NCBI RefSeq assembly: GCF_000275845.1
Contig: NW_006766928.1
Coordinates: 1 to 39,016, forward strand
Length of the DNA stretch: 39,016 nt
Source of the DNA: Dichomitus squalens LYAD-421 SS1
Taxonomy: Eukaryota > Basidiomycota > Agaricomycetes > Polyporales > Polyporaceae
Direction of reading: 5' to 3'
Below the pieces are notes generated by a model. The model did no database searches. It had not been told where the DNA came from and saw nothing but the letters and a program-made list of their open reading frames with translations. Made by a program: the position numbers and the translations under genes. Shown here one piece after another: positions 1-9,288 of this stretch (position 1 is its first letter; each line of letters starts with the position of its first letter).

Positions 1-1213
1 AGAAGGGTTGTTGGTTGTAAGAGGCTTGTTAGAGCGATGAGAGGAGATGTTCGAGTGAACTGAACTGTAGATTGGGGGTACAGAGGTCCCCTATATATAC
101 TACTGTACATCTGTGGCTACGTAGTACTATACAGTACATTCCCAGGATGCACAGTCGCACAGAGAAGCAGTGCGTACACAGCGAAGCTGTGTGTGTACCA
201 CATGAGTAGTACAGCCTCGGTTATTGCAGTAACCGGCTGTGCCGTTCCATATCTTGTGACGGCTGTGTTAGGCAAGCTGTGTAAACCAGCGCCTGTTCAA
301 CAGCGTTCGTGGGGACTGCAGAGACAACTTCAACAAGCAGTTTTACCGTCACAGAAAGAGAATATCTACCGTCTGTCATGTCTAGGGGCCAGGGCAGTGG
401 TGTGGGTTCGCGTTCTCGCTGGGCATTGCAGCTGGACAGCGCCGGCATTGCGCGCGTCCGAGTCAGAACAAACGTAGGCTTAGCCTTGACCCGATATGGG
501 CCGTGGAAACAACCCTTTCCTGGGCAAGACGTAACGAAGCTTCCAGCGCCTTGCGAAAGGACCGTGTGCATGTGTATGTTCATGCCTCTACTTCCAGCTC
601 TCATTTCACGTCACGGTGCTCTCTAACCCGTGACAACGCTGTTGCCAATTCTAGTGAGGATGAAATGGTGAGAGTATAGGGGTGATTGCTAAGGAGTACT
701 CATGTTGAAGCCATTACAGTCAGCTAGGCGAAGCGACAAGACAGGCACCGCAACTGGTGAGTGGTATGCGTGTGTGACATACCACGGATTGGACTACAGG
801 GCAAGCCGGCTCGGTTCAGCTCGAAGTTCATCATCTCGATCATCCTGCGGCACCCTGCCCTCGTCCTCAGAGGGAGACACAGGCGCCTGGGACCGCTTGC
901 TGTCGATTGCAAAATTCAAGGGCGAGATTATTCTGGAGCACTATCGACAGTCTCAGATGGACTTTGTACTAGAACTTGAAGACAGTGGTCGACTTGTGTT
1001 CGGAGACAGCGCGCCTAGTGGCTTGTGCCCGCGCGTCGCGTCTTGAATCGCACCACGTGGTCGCGCTTGATCCGCCACCAGCCCTGTCTCGACTCTCGCC
1101 GGTCTTGCCGTTGCCTTTGTTCGCCATCTTGGGAGAAGCGACGACCGAACGACCGCTGCGTTTTGGGAGAATCTTCCGTCTGCTGCCAGAGACTCCTCTT
1201 TTTGACCACCGCC
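1..1213. other. Gene-free left edge, upstream of paralogue copy 1
   Basis: Short overlapping reading frames occur on both strands, but none has a recognisable domain, a consistent splice structure or a convincing codon pattern. The stretch presumably contains the promoter of the gene starting at 1214. The first 200 bases carry several short TAGTACTATACAGTA-like words, but I found no paired terminal repeat. Confidence 0.5.
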
Positions 1214-2017
1214 ATGACAGCCACGGCTCCAAACTCAACGCCCGTGCTTTCTAAGTCTGTGCCGCCCAGGAGCTTAACCCCTGACGCAGAGGCACTCGGA
1301 TCGTGCAGTTCGCTCCCATTCGATGCCGGTGAAGGGTCCTCCGACACTGGCATCACTCCCTCTTCGACCACGGGTGTCTCGTCTGCTTCTACAACCGCCA
1401 AAACGTCCTCGTCAGTACCTGACACCGAATATCCAAAGCTGCCATTGCACGAGTTTGTATGGGGGGTCAGTCGTAGCCTCTGCCTGCTCCCATCTCTGAC
1501 ACAACTGACGAAGCAACGCAGGAGAAACTAGTACGGAATACTCTCCCACAGGCTGCTATACCTCCCTGGCTCGATCCCCTCCACGTAGATGTGGACGACC
1601 CCAAGAAGCTTCCTCTGTGCTGGTACGGAGTAGAATTCCTGCCCGGCCTTGTCTTCAAGTACGCAGAACGTGTCGGTCTCGCCGCCTATCTCAAGTTTAC
1701 CTGCGCCCACATGAAGGAGGGGGACCTGGACCCATTCGAGACGTGGATCAGATTCACCGACTGGTTTGAGAAGAAATCGGGTCTGAAAGTAGATCTGATC
1801 GATGTGTGGGGACATGAGATCCCAATCATGACCGTGTTCTCGAACCACGAGATCCCTCGCATTACGGATCAGATGTGGCGGAACGCCTGCGACCTGCTGG
1901 ACGACATGGAGTTTCCAGACGAGTTCCAACTCGAGTGGTACTTGGATCGCAGATTGGCGGTGAGTGTTTCTGCTATGTGACCCAATGGCACGCTTTAACG
2001 TCTACTATCAGTACTAG
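1214..2017 (+). CDS. Paralogue array copy 1, unknown protein family (231 aa)
   Basis: Family not recognised. Model: exon 1 1214..1465, intron 1466..1521, exon 2 1522..1959 (438 nt), intron 1960..2011 (52 nt), exon 3 2012..2017 (TAC TAG). Exon 1 gives a Ser/Thr/Pro-rich, probably disordered N-terminus ending in a ...HEFVWG motif. Exon 2 gives a compact 146-aa core rich in Trp, Phe and Asp (PPWLDPL, DDPKKLPLCWYG, FETWIRFTDWF, SNHEIPRITDQMW, DRRLA). No signal peptide or membrane segment is visible. The ATG at 1214 was chosen as the first in a frame that reads cleanly to the GTCAGT donor. The two introns are supported because the same boundaries occur in all four copies. If intron 2 were retained, the protein would end VSVSAM instead of Tyr. 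The core is nearly identical to copy 2, while the N-terminus resembles the start of copy 3. Confidence 0.8.
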
Positions 2018-2577
2018 ATGTTCTCCTGACCTCCCTTGTGCCATAGACGCCACACGGTGACATTTCTATCCCTCGTAACCTCCTTTGTCCTTCATAGTTT
2101 CGCTTCCGAGGATGTATATGCACCTAGTTGTCCATGTAGTAGATCAAGACCGCCATACGAATTGTGGGCCAATTTATACCTTAGTTCACCTCCATGAATC
2201 ACGAAGCCCTGGCGTCTGCGTGAATGTCTCGTCTCGAAATTGGGTCTGCCGTGCGTCATGGTCGCAGTGCGCATCGAACGCGACAACTCTCCTTGACGCG
2301 GCGCCCTGCTGACCACGCCCCGCCTCGCCCCAAGTCGGATGCGTCCGTGTATATATCGACATAACGTGACAAGGGAACGGCTTCGAGGTTGAAACCGCCA
2401 TTGTAGTCTCGACATGGTCCTCATAGCGGTACCGCACATTGACGACGACTACTGTACAGGATCTTACAGACATTCACTGTAGTACTACCACGGTGTAGAC
2501 ATATTGCACATGCTGGTGTTCCGAAAGTAGCCTTCGTGCGAAGTTCTCGACTAGCACGTAGCATGCCGAGTCGACAG
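2018..2577. other. Intergenic, between convergent genes
   Basis: This gap separates the 3' end of copy 1 from the 3' end of the minus-strand nuclease-like gene. Similarity to the other paralogue copies stops abruptly at the TACTAG at its left edge. I see no gene or RNA in it. Confidence 0.5.
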
Positions 2578-5081
2578 TCATGATCTCGCCCTCTCCTTAC
2601 CCTTCTCGCTGACATCCTCCTTGTGTCCCACGGTACGACTTTCACGGGACCCGATGTTCTACGGAAGGATGGAATGAGGTGATTAGGGCGGTTCCACCAC
2701 TGCATCAATGTCGACGACACTTACCAGGTGGCGGTCCTTCGCCTGCTGAAGATTTTTATCTCGTAGAACGCCTGCCAGCTGTTCAGCTGCTGATGGACGT
2801 GCCACAGAACGTCTGGGAAGCAGGATGCCAGGCGTGGTCGATGTCTGGCGAGATTTCTCCTGATTTGCTGACTTGAGATCCTGAACATATCCCAACATCT
2901 CGCGGAGCTGTGTGGAAGGCAGGCCTATGTTCTGGAAGGCCTCCTTAAACATTCTATTGCCCTGCGAATCCTGGGGCGTGCTGAGACAAAGCATCAGTAT
3001 CTGGTCGCTGGTGGTCATGGTGGCCCAGTCGTGGGGCAACCTCTTCCCGTTAGGGAGTTCCTTAGGATACAGGGGCCCGACGGGAGGCGGCCACCTCCTC
3101 CTCATGCCTCCCAGGCGAGCGCCGCTGTCTCTAGCGCGCACAGACGAAGAGTCAGGAGCCCCAACATCAGATGTAGAGGCCGGAACGATGGGGGCGAGCG
3201 ACGTCGATCCGCTCGAAGGCGCCGCCAACTGTACGTCTTCACGCCGGATGCCGGCGCCCAACCGCTTTCGCTGTAGATAAGCGGCACTGGGACTAGACAT
3301 CAACTCCGTGTTCTCCTGCGAGAGGTTGGGTAACGAGAGTGAGCGATGAACGTGGGCCGTAGGAGTTACCGCGCCATCCGCTTCGGGTTCTCGCGATCCA
3401 TCACCGTCATCCGGCTCTAGTGACCGCTCTCCGGCGGCGCCATAGGGTTCATCGGGTGGGGGGTCATCGATGTCGAGCTGGGACGTCTGGACCTTGCGAA
3501 GCCTGGGAGACATAAGCGCATTCCATAGCAACTGAACCATGGTGTCATCGATGGTCCCACAGGGAGGCGCTAGCACACTACTTACCGGGGCCAAAGTCTT
3601 GGAAGCAGTGCTCGGAGTCGAAGGCGTCTTGTCGGTGGGTTCCTCTACGTCTTCATCAAGACGCCTGAACTCCTCCACATCCTCCTCTTCCTGTAGTACT
3701 TGTACTGTATTGCGGGCCAAGACCTGTACCAGCGGGGTTAGTATGACGACCACCTCTACGTTGTGATCGAGCATGGACAGCACTCGCCTCAGCTTTGGTC
3801 GGCAGGGTCCAACCCTCAGCATGTCCATCGTTTTCCAGCTCGCTATCACCAAATGAGTTGAACCAAGACCTCTGCATCTGTATTTCGCCTGTGTACGCCT
3901 CCATGGGTGCTGTCAAGGATTGGAGGAAAGCGAGAAACCAGGGATTCAACGCCCGCTTTCCAGGGAGCTGCATAACATGTCTCACAACATGCTTGGTTTT
4001 CACCTGAGACAGATTCGAATCAGTCTGCCGTTTGCGCTTGGCTCCAGCTTGAGCATTCTCATCCATGGTCGACGCGTCGGGAACAGGGACACGGTCTTCT
4101 TCCGAAACACGGTAGAAAGTGCGTCCCTCTTAAAATTAGGGTCAGTTTTGATCAAGCACAGTTCAAGTGTGGGAGGAATCGACATACTCTGGCGCCTCGT
4201 CTTGTGTGGGGGCGATCGATCGATGGGTCTGATCTGGAGGAGAGTGTCGGCGGACTCCGCGCCATTGCGCCAATCGGGAAAGAATTCTTCGCGTTCGTAA
4301 TGGTAGATACTATACCATGGACCACACATCATGAGGATATTGATGACGTTCTGATCCGGATGATCACGAAAGCCCAGCCTAGCTTGGTTCCTTCTCTGCC
4401 GCCCCGTCCGGAAGAAGATGGTGGAGGCCGACTTCCGTCCTTCCACCGTGTCGGGGAGAGCCATGCCGATAGGTTTCACTTCTCCGATGAGAATGAGCTG
4501 ATGTTGCCTATCAACTAGAGCAGGAACGGTGAAGATTAGAGCGTAGTCAGGAAGACAATATTCGACGACCTTGTTCTTGGGAGGTATTCGATGGATGAAA
4601 GGGTGTTGCGCCCCGCAGCTGAAGGCAGATCCTGCGATATTGAACGTTGCGCACCAGGTGCCGAGGATGTACTGCCACGGTCGGTACGAATAGAATTCCC
4701 ACGTACATCGCTTCGGATCGTGTGCGTACTCGAACATGAGGTTCAGAGATTCAAAGAAGGTCGACTTCTTGATGACGATAACTTCCTCATCGTTCTGAAA
4801 AAGACTGAGCGTGACATTCTGTTTAGTACATCCACAGAAGAGCTCACCAAGACATTCTCCCAAATTGTACTTGGAGGCTGGGCGGCCGACATCGCGTTCA
4901 TCTACGACCTGTAGAGCACCTGTGAATGAAGGTTGTTACTACAAGTGAAGATTTCGAGATACTCACCACGGCTGCAAACTTGTCGTTGGAAAGGAGAGTG
5001 GGTAGGTGGTGAAGTCGATTCGGCGGTGACGAAGTGGTCAGAGCTTCGAGTGCGGGATTGAAGGGATTCTTTAAGTACAAA
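2578..5081 (-). CDS. Multi-exon protein with PD-(D/E)XK nuclease-like motif
   Basis: Exons in transcript order: about 5081..4967 (true start not settled, no ATG in frame), 4908..4188, 4128..about 3788, then about 3723 downwards. Introns 4909..4966 (GTGAGT donor) and 4129..4187 (GTATGT...TTTAAG) keep the frame exactly. The third has a perfect TACTAAC branch site. Its donor is either a GC donor at 3787 (GAG|GCGAGT) or GT at 3783 with a later acceptor. The first half contains LPDYALIF, then after about 15 residues LILIGEVKPIG. This D...E-x-K spacing between hydrophobic strands is typical of PD-(D/E)XK nuclease folds and of related basidiomycete proteins. A basic AKRKRQ stretch suggests nuclear entry. 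The second half is acidic and Ser/Pro-rich with an EEEDVEEF run. A GTAAGT donor near the 3' end (2728 to 2663) would move the stop from 2683 to 2578. Nuclease activity is inferred, not shown. Confidence 0.62.
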
Positions 5082-5565
5082 CCAACTTCATATTCTTATC
5101 GATCCCCATCGGTCGTGGATCACGGAGCTGATCGCTTTGTTCTCTCGGACTGGCAAGGCATGCGTTAATGACTGACGTATGTATATTAGTGAACAATGGA
5201 TTGAGTGACCATGGTAGCTTCCATTCTGCATAAACCATGCCGCAACATGTTGGTCGGACAATGATGGAAGGAGACGAAACCTGAAGCGAAGAGTGCTGAT
5301 CAGAAGCTAGCCTTATCAGATGAGGTGGCACTGTGTCAGGTGTATGACTTGTCCGCTGATGCTTGGGGCTCGCCTTTGTTCGTTCCGCAAGGATCAGACA
5401 TGGACGACCGCGCGCATTGTCGGCCATTTCGTTCACTTCATTGTTTCGAGCGCTTTCTTTGGTCACGTGCATGTGGGAATGTCTGCCCAGTTGGCCTTTT
5501 GATGAAGTCGCGTCTCGCGGTGGCGTTCGACCTCATCGTTCTTCTACACCTCCAACATCACAAGT
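5082..5565. other. Divergent intergenic region
   Basis: This lies between the 5' ends of the minus-strand nuclease-like gene and plus-strand copy 2, so both promoters should be here. The missing first exon of the minus gene may also lie in it. No clear TATA element or other gene is visible. Confidence 0.5.
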
Positions 5566-6319
5566 ATGGCTTCCGTCGCGCCGTCGCAACAAGCAACTGC
5601 TTCTCCCTCGACCCCCACTGCTGCTCCTAATGAGACGGCTTCCGAGATCTCTACCGAGATCGCTTATTCGAACCCAACCAATTCAACGCGTACACTCGTA
5701 CCCGACGGAAAGGCATCACCAGAAGTCTCCAAGCGTCCCAAGCTGCCATTGCACAAATTTATATGGGGGGTCAGTTCTTTGCCCCGCTCGCTAACATCTC
5801 CGACAACTGACAAAGCAACGCAGGAGAAAATCATACGGAATACTCTCCCACAGGCTGCTATACCTCCCTGGCTCGATCCCCTCCACGTAGATGTGGACGA
5901 CCCCAAGAAGCTTCCTCTGTGCTGGTACGGGGTTGAATTTCTGTCCGATCTAGTCTTCGACTACGCAGAACGCATCGGTCTCGCCGCCTATCTCAAATTC
6001 ACCCTCGGCCACATGAAGGAGGGGGACCTGGACCCATTCGAGACGTGGATCAGATTCACCGACTGGTTCGAGAACAAGTCGGGACTAAAACTAGATCTGA
6101 TCAAGGTGTGGGGACATGACGTCCCTATTATGACCGTGTTCTCGAACCACGAGATCCCTCGTATTACGGATCAGATGTGGCGGGACGCCTGCGACTTGCT
6201 AGACGATATGGAGTTTCCTGACGAGTTCCAACTCGAGTGGTACTTGGATCGCAGACTGGCAGTGAGTGTTTTTGCTATGTGACCCAATGGCACGCCTTGA
6301 CATCTGCTATCAGTACTAG
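5566..6319 (+). CDS. Paralogue array copy 2, unknown protein family (215 aa)
   Basis: Exon 1 5566..5769, intron 5770..5823 (54 nt), exon 2 5824..6261 (438 nt), intron 6262..6313 (52 nt), exon 3 6314..6319 (TAC TAG). The N-terminus is Ser/Thr/Pro-rich and ends LHKFIWG. The core matches copy 1 almost residue for residue (PPWLDPL, LPLCWYGVEF, FTDWFENKSG, IPRITDQMW). In this copy intron 1 is a multiple of three with no in-frame stop, so retention would add 18 residues without breaking the frame. The other two intact copies do not allow this as simply (56 and 63 nt). The N-terminus is closest to copy 4 (shared PDG(K/R)AS and RPKL segments). Function unknown; no signal peptide. Confidence 0.82.
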
Positions 6320-6645
6320 AATTTCTCCTAGATCCGCTCGCATCGTCCATGATACGTAATCCGTGACGGACATCCATGTGCCACACCTACTGTGCCGCTA
6401 TGAGCGGATGAGATTTGTGTGCATTATCATGCCTCCTCGTACGTTGTGTTGTACAATAATAACCACTACCATCTTGGGGTCGGTTCCCCTCTATCGTTTT
6501 GCTATGTCCAACATGCTATCCTGTTATCCTTCAAGCCGTATCAGTTTGTGTATCGTGACCACCGCCCATAGGAAGTAATTCACACTCGTCTCCTGCCAAA
6601 TGACTAACAGAGGCGTCGTAATCCTATCATCCACAACTCATCTCA
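6320..6645. other. Intergenic between copies 2 and 3
   Basis: A short spacer between head-to-tail paralogues. Nothing recognisable is seen in it. Confidence 0.5.
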
Positions 6646-7441
6646 ATGCCCGTCCTTTTCGAGTCTGTGCCGCCCGATAGTAGGAGCTCAACCCAGCCGT
6701 AGAGGCAGAGGTACTCGCACCGTGCAGCTCCTCCGCCACTGACGCCGGTGAAGCCTCCTCCAACAGTAGCATCATTCTGTCCTCACACAGAGGCGAATCG
6801 TCCGCGACGTCCACAGCCGTTCAACCGCCCTCGGCAGTTCCTGGCACTGAAGAACCTAAATAGCCATGCGAAAGTTTGTACTATGGGGGGTCAGTCCTTG
6901 CCTCCGCTCGCTCACGTTTCCGACACAACTGACAAGGCAATGCAGAACAAGCTCGGGCGGAAGACCCTCCCACAAGCGTCTATACCTCCTTGGCTCGACC
7001 CCCTCTCCGTAGATGTGGACGACCCGAAGAAGCTTCCTCTGTGCAGGTATGGGGTAACCTTTTGCACCGACTTAGTCTTCAAATTCGTGGAGTGCATCGG
7101 TGTCGCGGCCTACCTCAAGGTCGAGTTTGGTCACTCGAAACCCGGCGACTTGCATGTATATGAAATGTAGATCAACCTCACCGACTGGTTCGAGCAGAAA
7201 TCGGGTCTGAAACTGGATCTGATACAGGTGTGGGGTCATGACGTCCCCAATCTCACCATGTTCTCCAATCACGATATCCCTCGCATTATGGAGAAGATGT
7301 GGCGCGACGCCTACAACTTGCTGAGTGGTATGGGATTTCCTTGGGAGTATCAGCTGAAGTGGTACTTCGACCGCAGGCTGTCGGTAAGTGCTTCTGTTCT
7401 ACAACGCAATTTGGCGTCCTAACGTCTGCTACCAGTACTAG
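6646..7441 (+). pseudogene. Paralogue array copy 3, decayed
   Basis: The full family layout is still visible: a start like that of copy 1 (PVL..SVPP), intron 1 6890..6945 (GTCAGT donor), core exon 6946..7383 (438 nt), intron 2 7384..7435 (GTAAGT donor, CTAAC branch) and the terminal TACTAG at 7436..7441. The coding frame is broken several times. There is a TAG at 6700..6702 in the start frame, a net frame change inside exon 1, a TAA at 6857..6859 in the frame leading into the donor, and a TAG at 7168..7170 where the other copies have TGG (Trp of FETWIRFTDWF). The core is more diverged than in the other copies, yet its length and splice sites are intact. This fits decay mainly by substitution. 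Confidence 0.85.
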
Positions 7442-7946
7442 ATCCCCTCCATGGTCGGTTGTGCGTTGTTGTCCTTTCTTCTTCCCTCCTCTGTACCATT
7501 ATTAGTTGACGGCTGCTCTAACACGCCAATTCGCTTCTCGTTTTGTACACTCATCAATACTATTGACTTGACACCTGCTCTTTTCCGTGGTTTCCATTTC
7601 CATCTATGTAGATTGCTTTCATCAAGTTTTGCGATATTATAACTGTCGTTGCGGCGGGTTGTGTTGCTGTACTCTACATGTTTTGCCAACGTTCAGGAAG
7701 CTGTACTATCGTACAACACATAACGCTATCAGTAGTAGACCGTCTAACTGTTCTTATACCGCGCTGTCCTCAAAAATGAGCTAGTTTCGCTTGTCAACTA
7801 AAGCACGATTCGTGGAGCAGACCAGAGCATAGTCAGGAAAACGATATCCGAATACATCTCTCTTGGCAGTTGGTGACATACAAAGATGACAGGGGCTGGC
7901 CGTGTGGTATCAGTAGCGCACTGGCGTGCGAAGACGAGAGATCACT
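7442..7946. other. Intergenic between convergent copies 3 and 4
   Basis: Both flanking copies end here tail to tail. The sequence is comparatively T-rich on the + strand in 7440-7640. No gene is seen. Confidence 0.5.
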
Positions 7947-8712
7947 CTAGTACTGGCATCGGATTTCAGGGCACAATATTGGGTCAAGGAGCAGAAGCAC
8001 TCACCGCCAGCCTGCGATCCAAGTACCACTCGAGTTGGAACTCGTCAGGAAACTCCATGTCGTCCAGCAAGTCGCAAGCGTCCCGCCACATCTGATCCGT
8101 AATACGAGGGATCTCGTGGTTCGAGAACACGGTCATAATAGGGACGTCATGTCCCCACACCTTGATCAGATCTAGTTTTAGTCCCGACTTGTTCTCGAAC
8201 CAGTCGGTGAATCTGATCCACGTTTCGAATATGTCCAAGTTCCCGGCCTTCATGTGGCCGAGGGTAAACTTGAGATAGGCCGCGAGACCGACACGCTCTG
8301 CAAACTTGAAGAATAGATCGGACAGGAATTCTACTCCGTACCAGCACAGAGGAAGCTTCTTGGGGTCGTCCACATCTACGTGGAGGGGGTCGAGCCAAGG
8401 AGGTATGGTAGCTTGTGGGAGAGTCTTCCGCACGAGCTTGTCCTACGCTGCTCTGTCAGATCATGTATGTGTCGGGAATGTGACGGGGCTGAGGCAAGGA
8501 CTTACTCCCCATACAAATTTGCGTAATGTTAGCTTGGGACGTTCGGAATTTTCGAGGGATGCCCTTCCGTCGGGTCCGAGTGCAGACGTCGAGGCCACCG
8601 TAGTCGAAGAAGTCATGAAGCCGGTAGCATTCGACGGAGCCGACTCATTAGAATCAGCACTGGCAGTTGAGGGAGGAACAGAATGCGGTCGCAAATTCGC
8701 AGTGGGTTCCAT
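7947..8712 (-). CDS. Paralogue array copy 4, inverted, unknown protein family (216 aa)
   Basis: Exon 1 8712..8506, intron 8505..8443 (63 nt, GTAAGT donor), exon 2 8442..8005 (438 nt), intron 8004..7953 (52 nt, GTGAGT donor), exon 3 7952..7947 (TAC TAG). The N-terminus is Ser/Thr-rich and ends RKFVWG. The core repeats the family pattern (PPWLDPLHVDVDDPKK, LPLCWYGVEFLSDL, FTDWFENKSGLKLDL, VWGHDVPIMTVFSNHE). Opposite orientation to copies 1 to 3 shows that the array grew by more than simple tandem duplication. The start ATG at 8712 gives an N-terminus of 69 aa, against 68 in copy 2. Function unknown. The splice structure is strongly supported by comparison among copies. Confidence 0.82.
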
Positions 8713-9288
8713 GTACTATTAGGTGAAAGGCCGCCAAGGACTCGAATGAGGAAGAAAGGGCCACTGCGACTTCTTGAAGCTGCCAGGCCGACCACTCTTC
8801 CAGGCACGTGACCATTATCAGGCGCCCGGAGTAATAGACTGCTAAGTACAAATCCGGGCTAACGATATTCTACTGCTGTCGACATTGCTCGTCCACATCT
8901 AAGCCATGTGTATAACAAGAACAACAAGGACCGGACGGTAGGAATGGTGCAAGCGTTGCCCGGGGTGAGCATGGTGACCTCTAGTTACTTACCTACGTCG
9001 AGTTGCTTCACTGTGGGAAAACATGTGCGGCGTCGTTCGAGCAGCCCACCGCAGCTCCTGAGTCGTTGCGATCCGATTTACCCCACACAGCGCCGACTTA
9101 TACGAATCCGGGGGCACATAGTCGTCCTGCAATGTGACAGAGCACATCGGACGCCCTTGCTTCAAGGCACACGAATCAAGGAAGAAGGTCTGGGGCCCGT
9201 ATGGTATCCCTATTTGATTACTCCCATTTCGTCACCAAATACAACCCGAAGTAAAGAAAGATAAGCATGGCCTAGCCGCCTCCCGTGC
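8713..9288. other. Intergenic
   Basis: Contains the promoter side of copy 4 and the 3' flank of the first S53 gene. Only short unsupported reading frames. Confidence 0.5.

Noticed and set aside
702..1046. 114-codon plus-strand frame near the left edge
   Set aside because: No domain, no splice continuity to copy 1, and several equally long frames overlap it.
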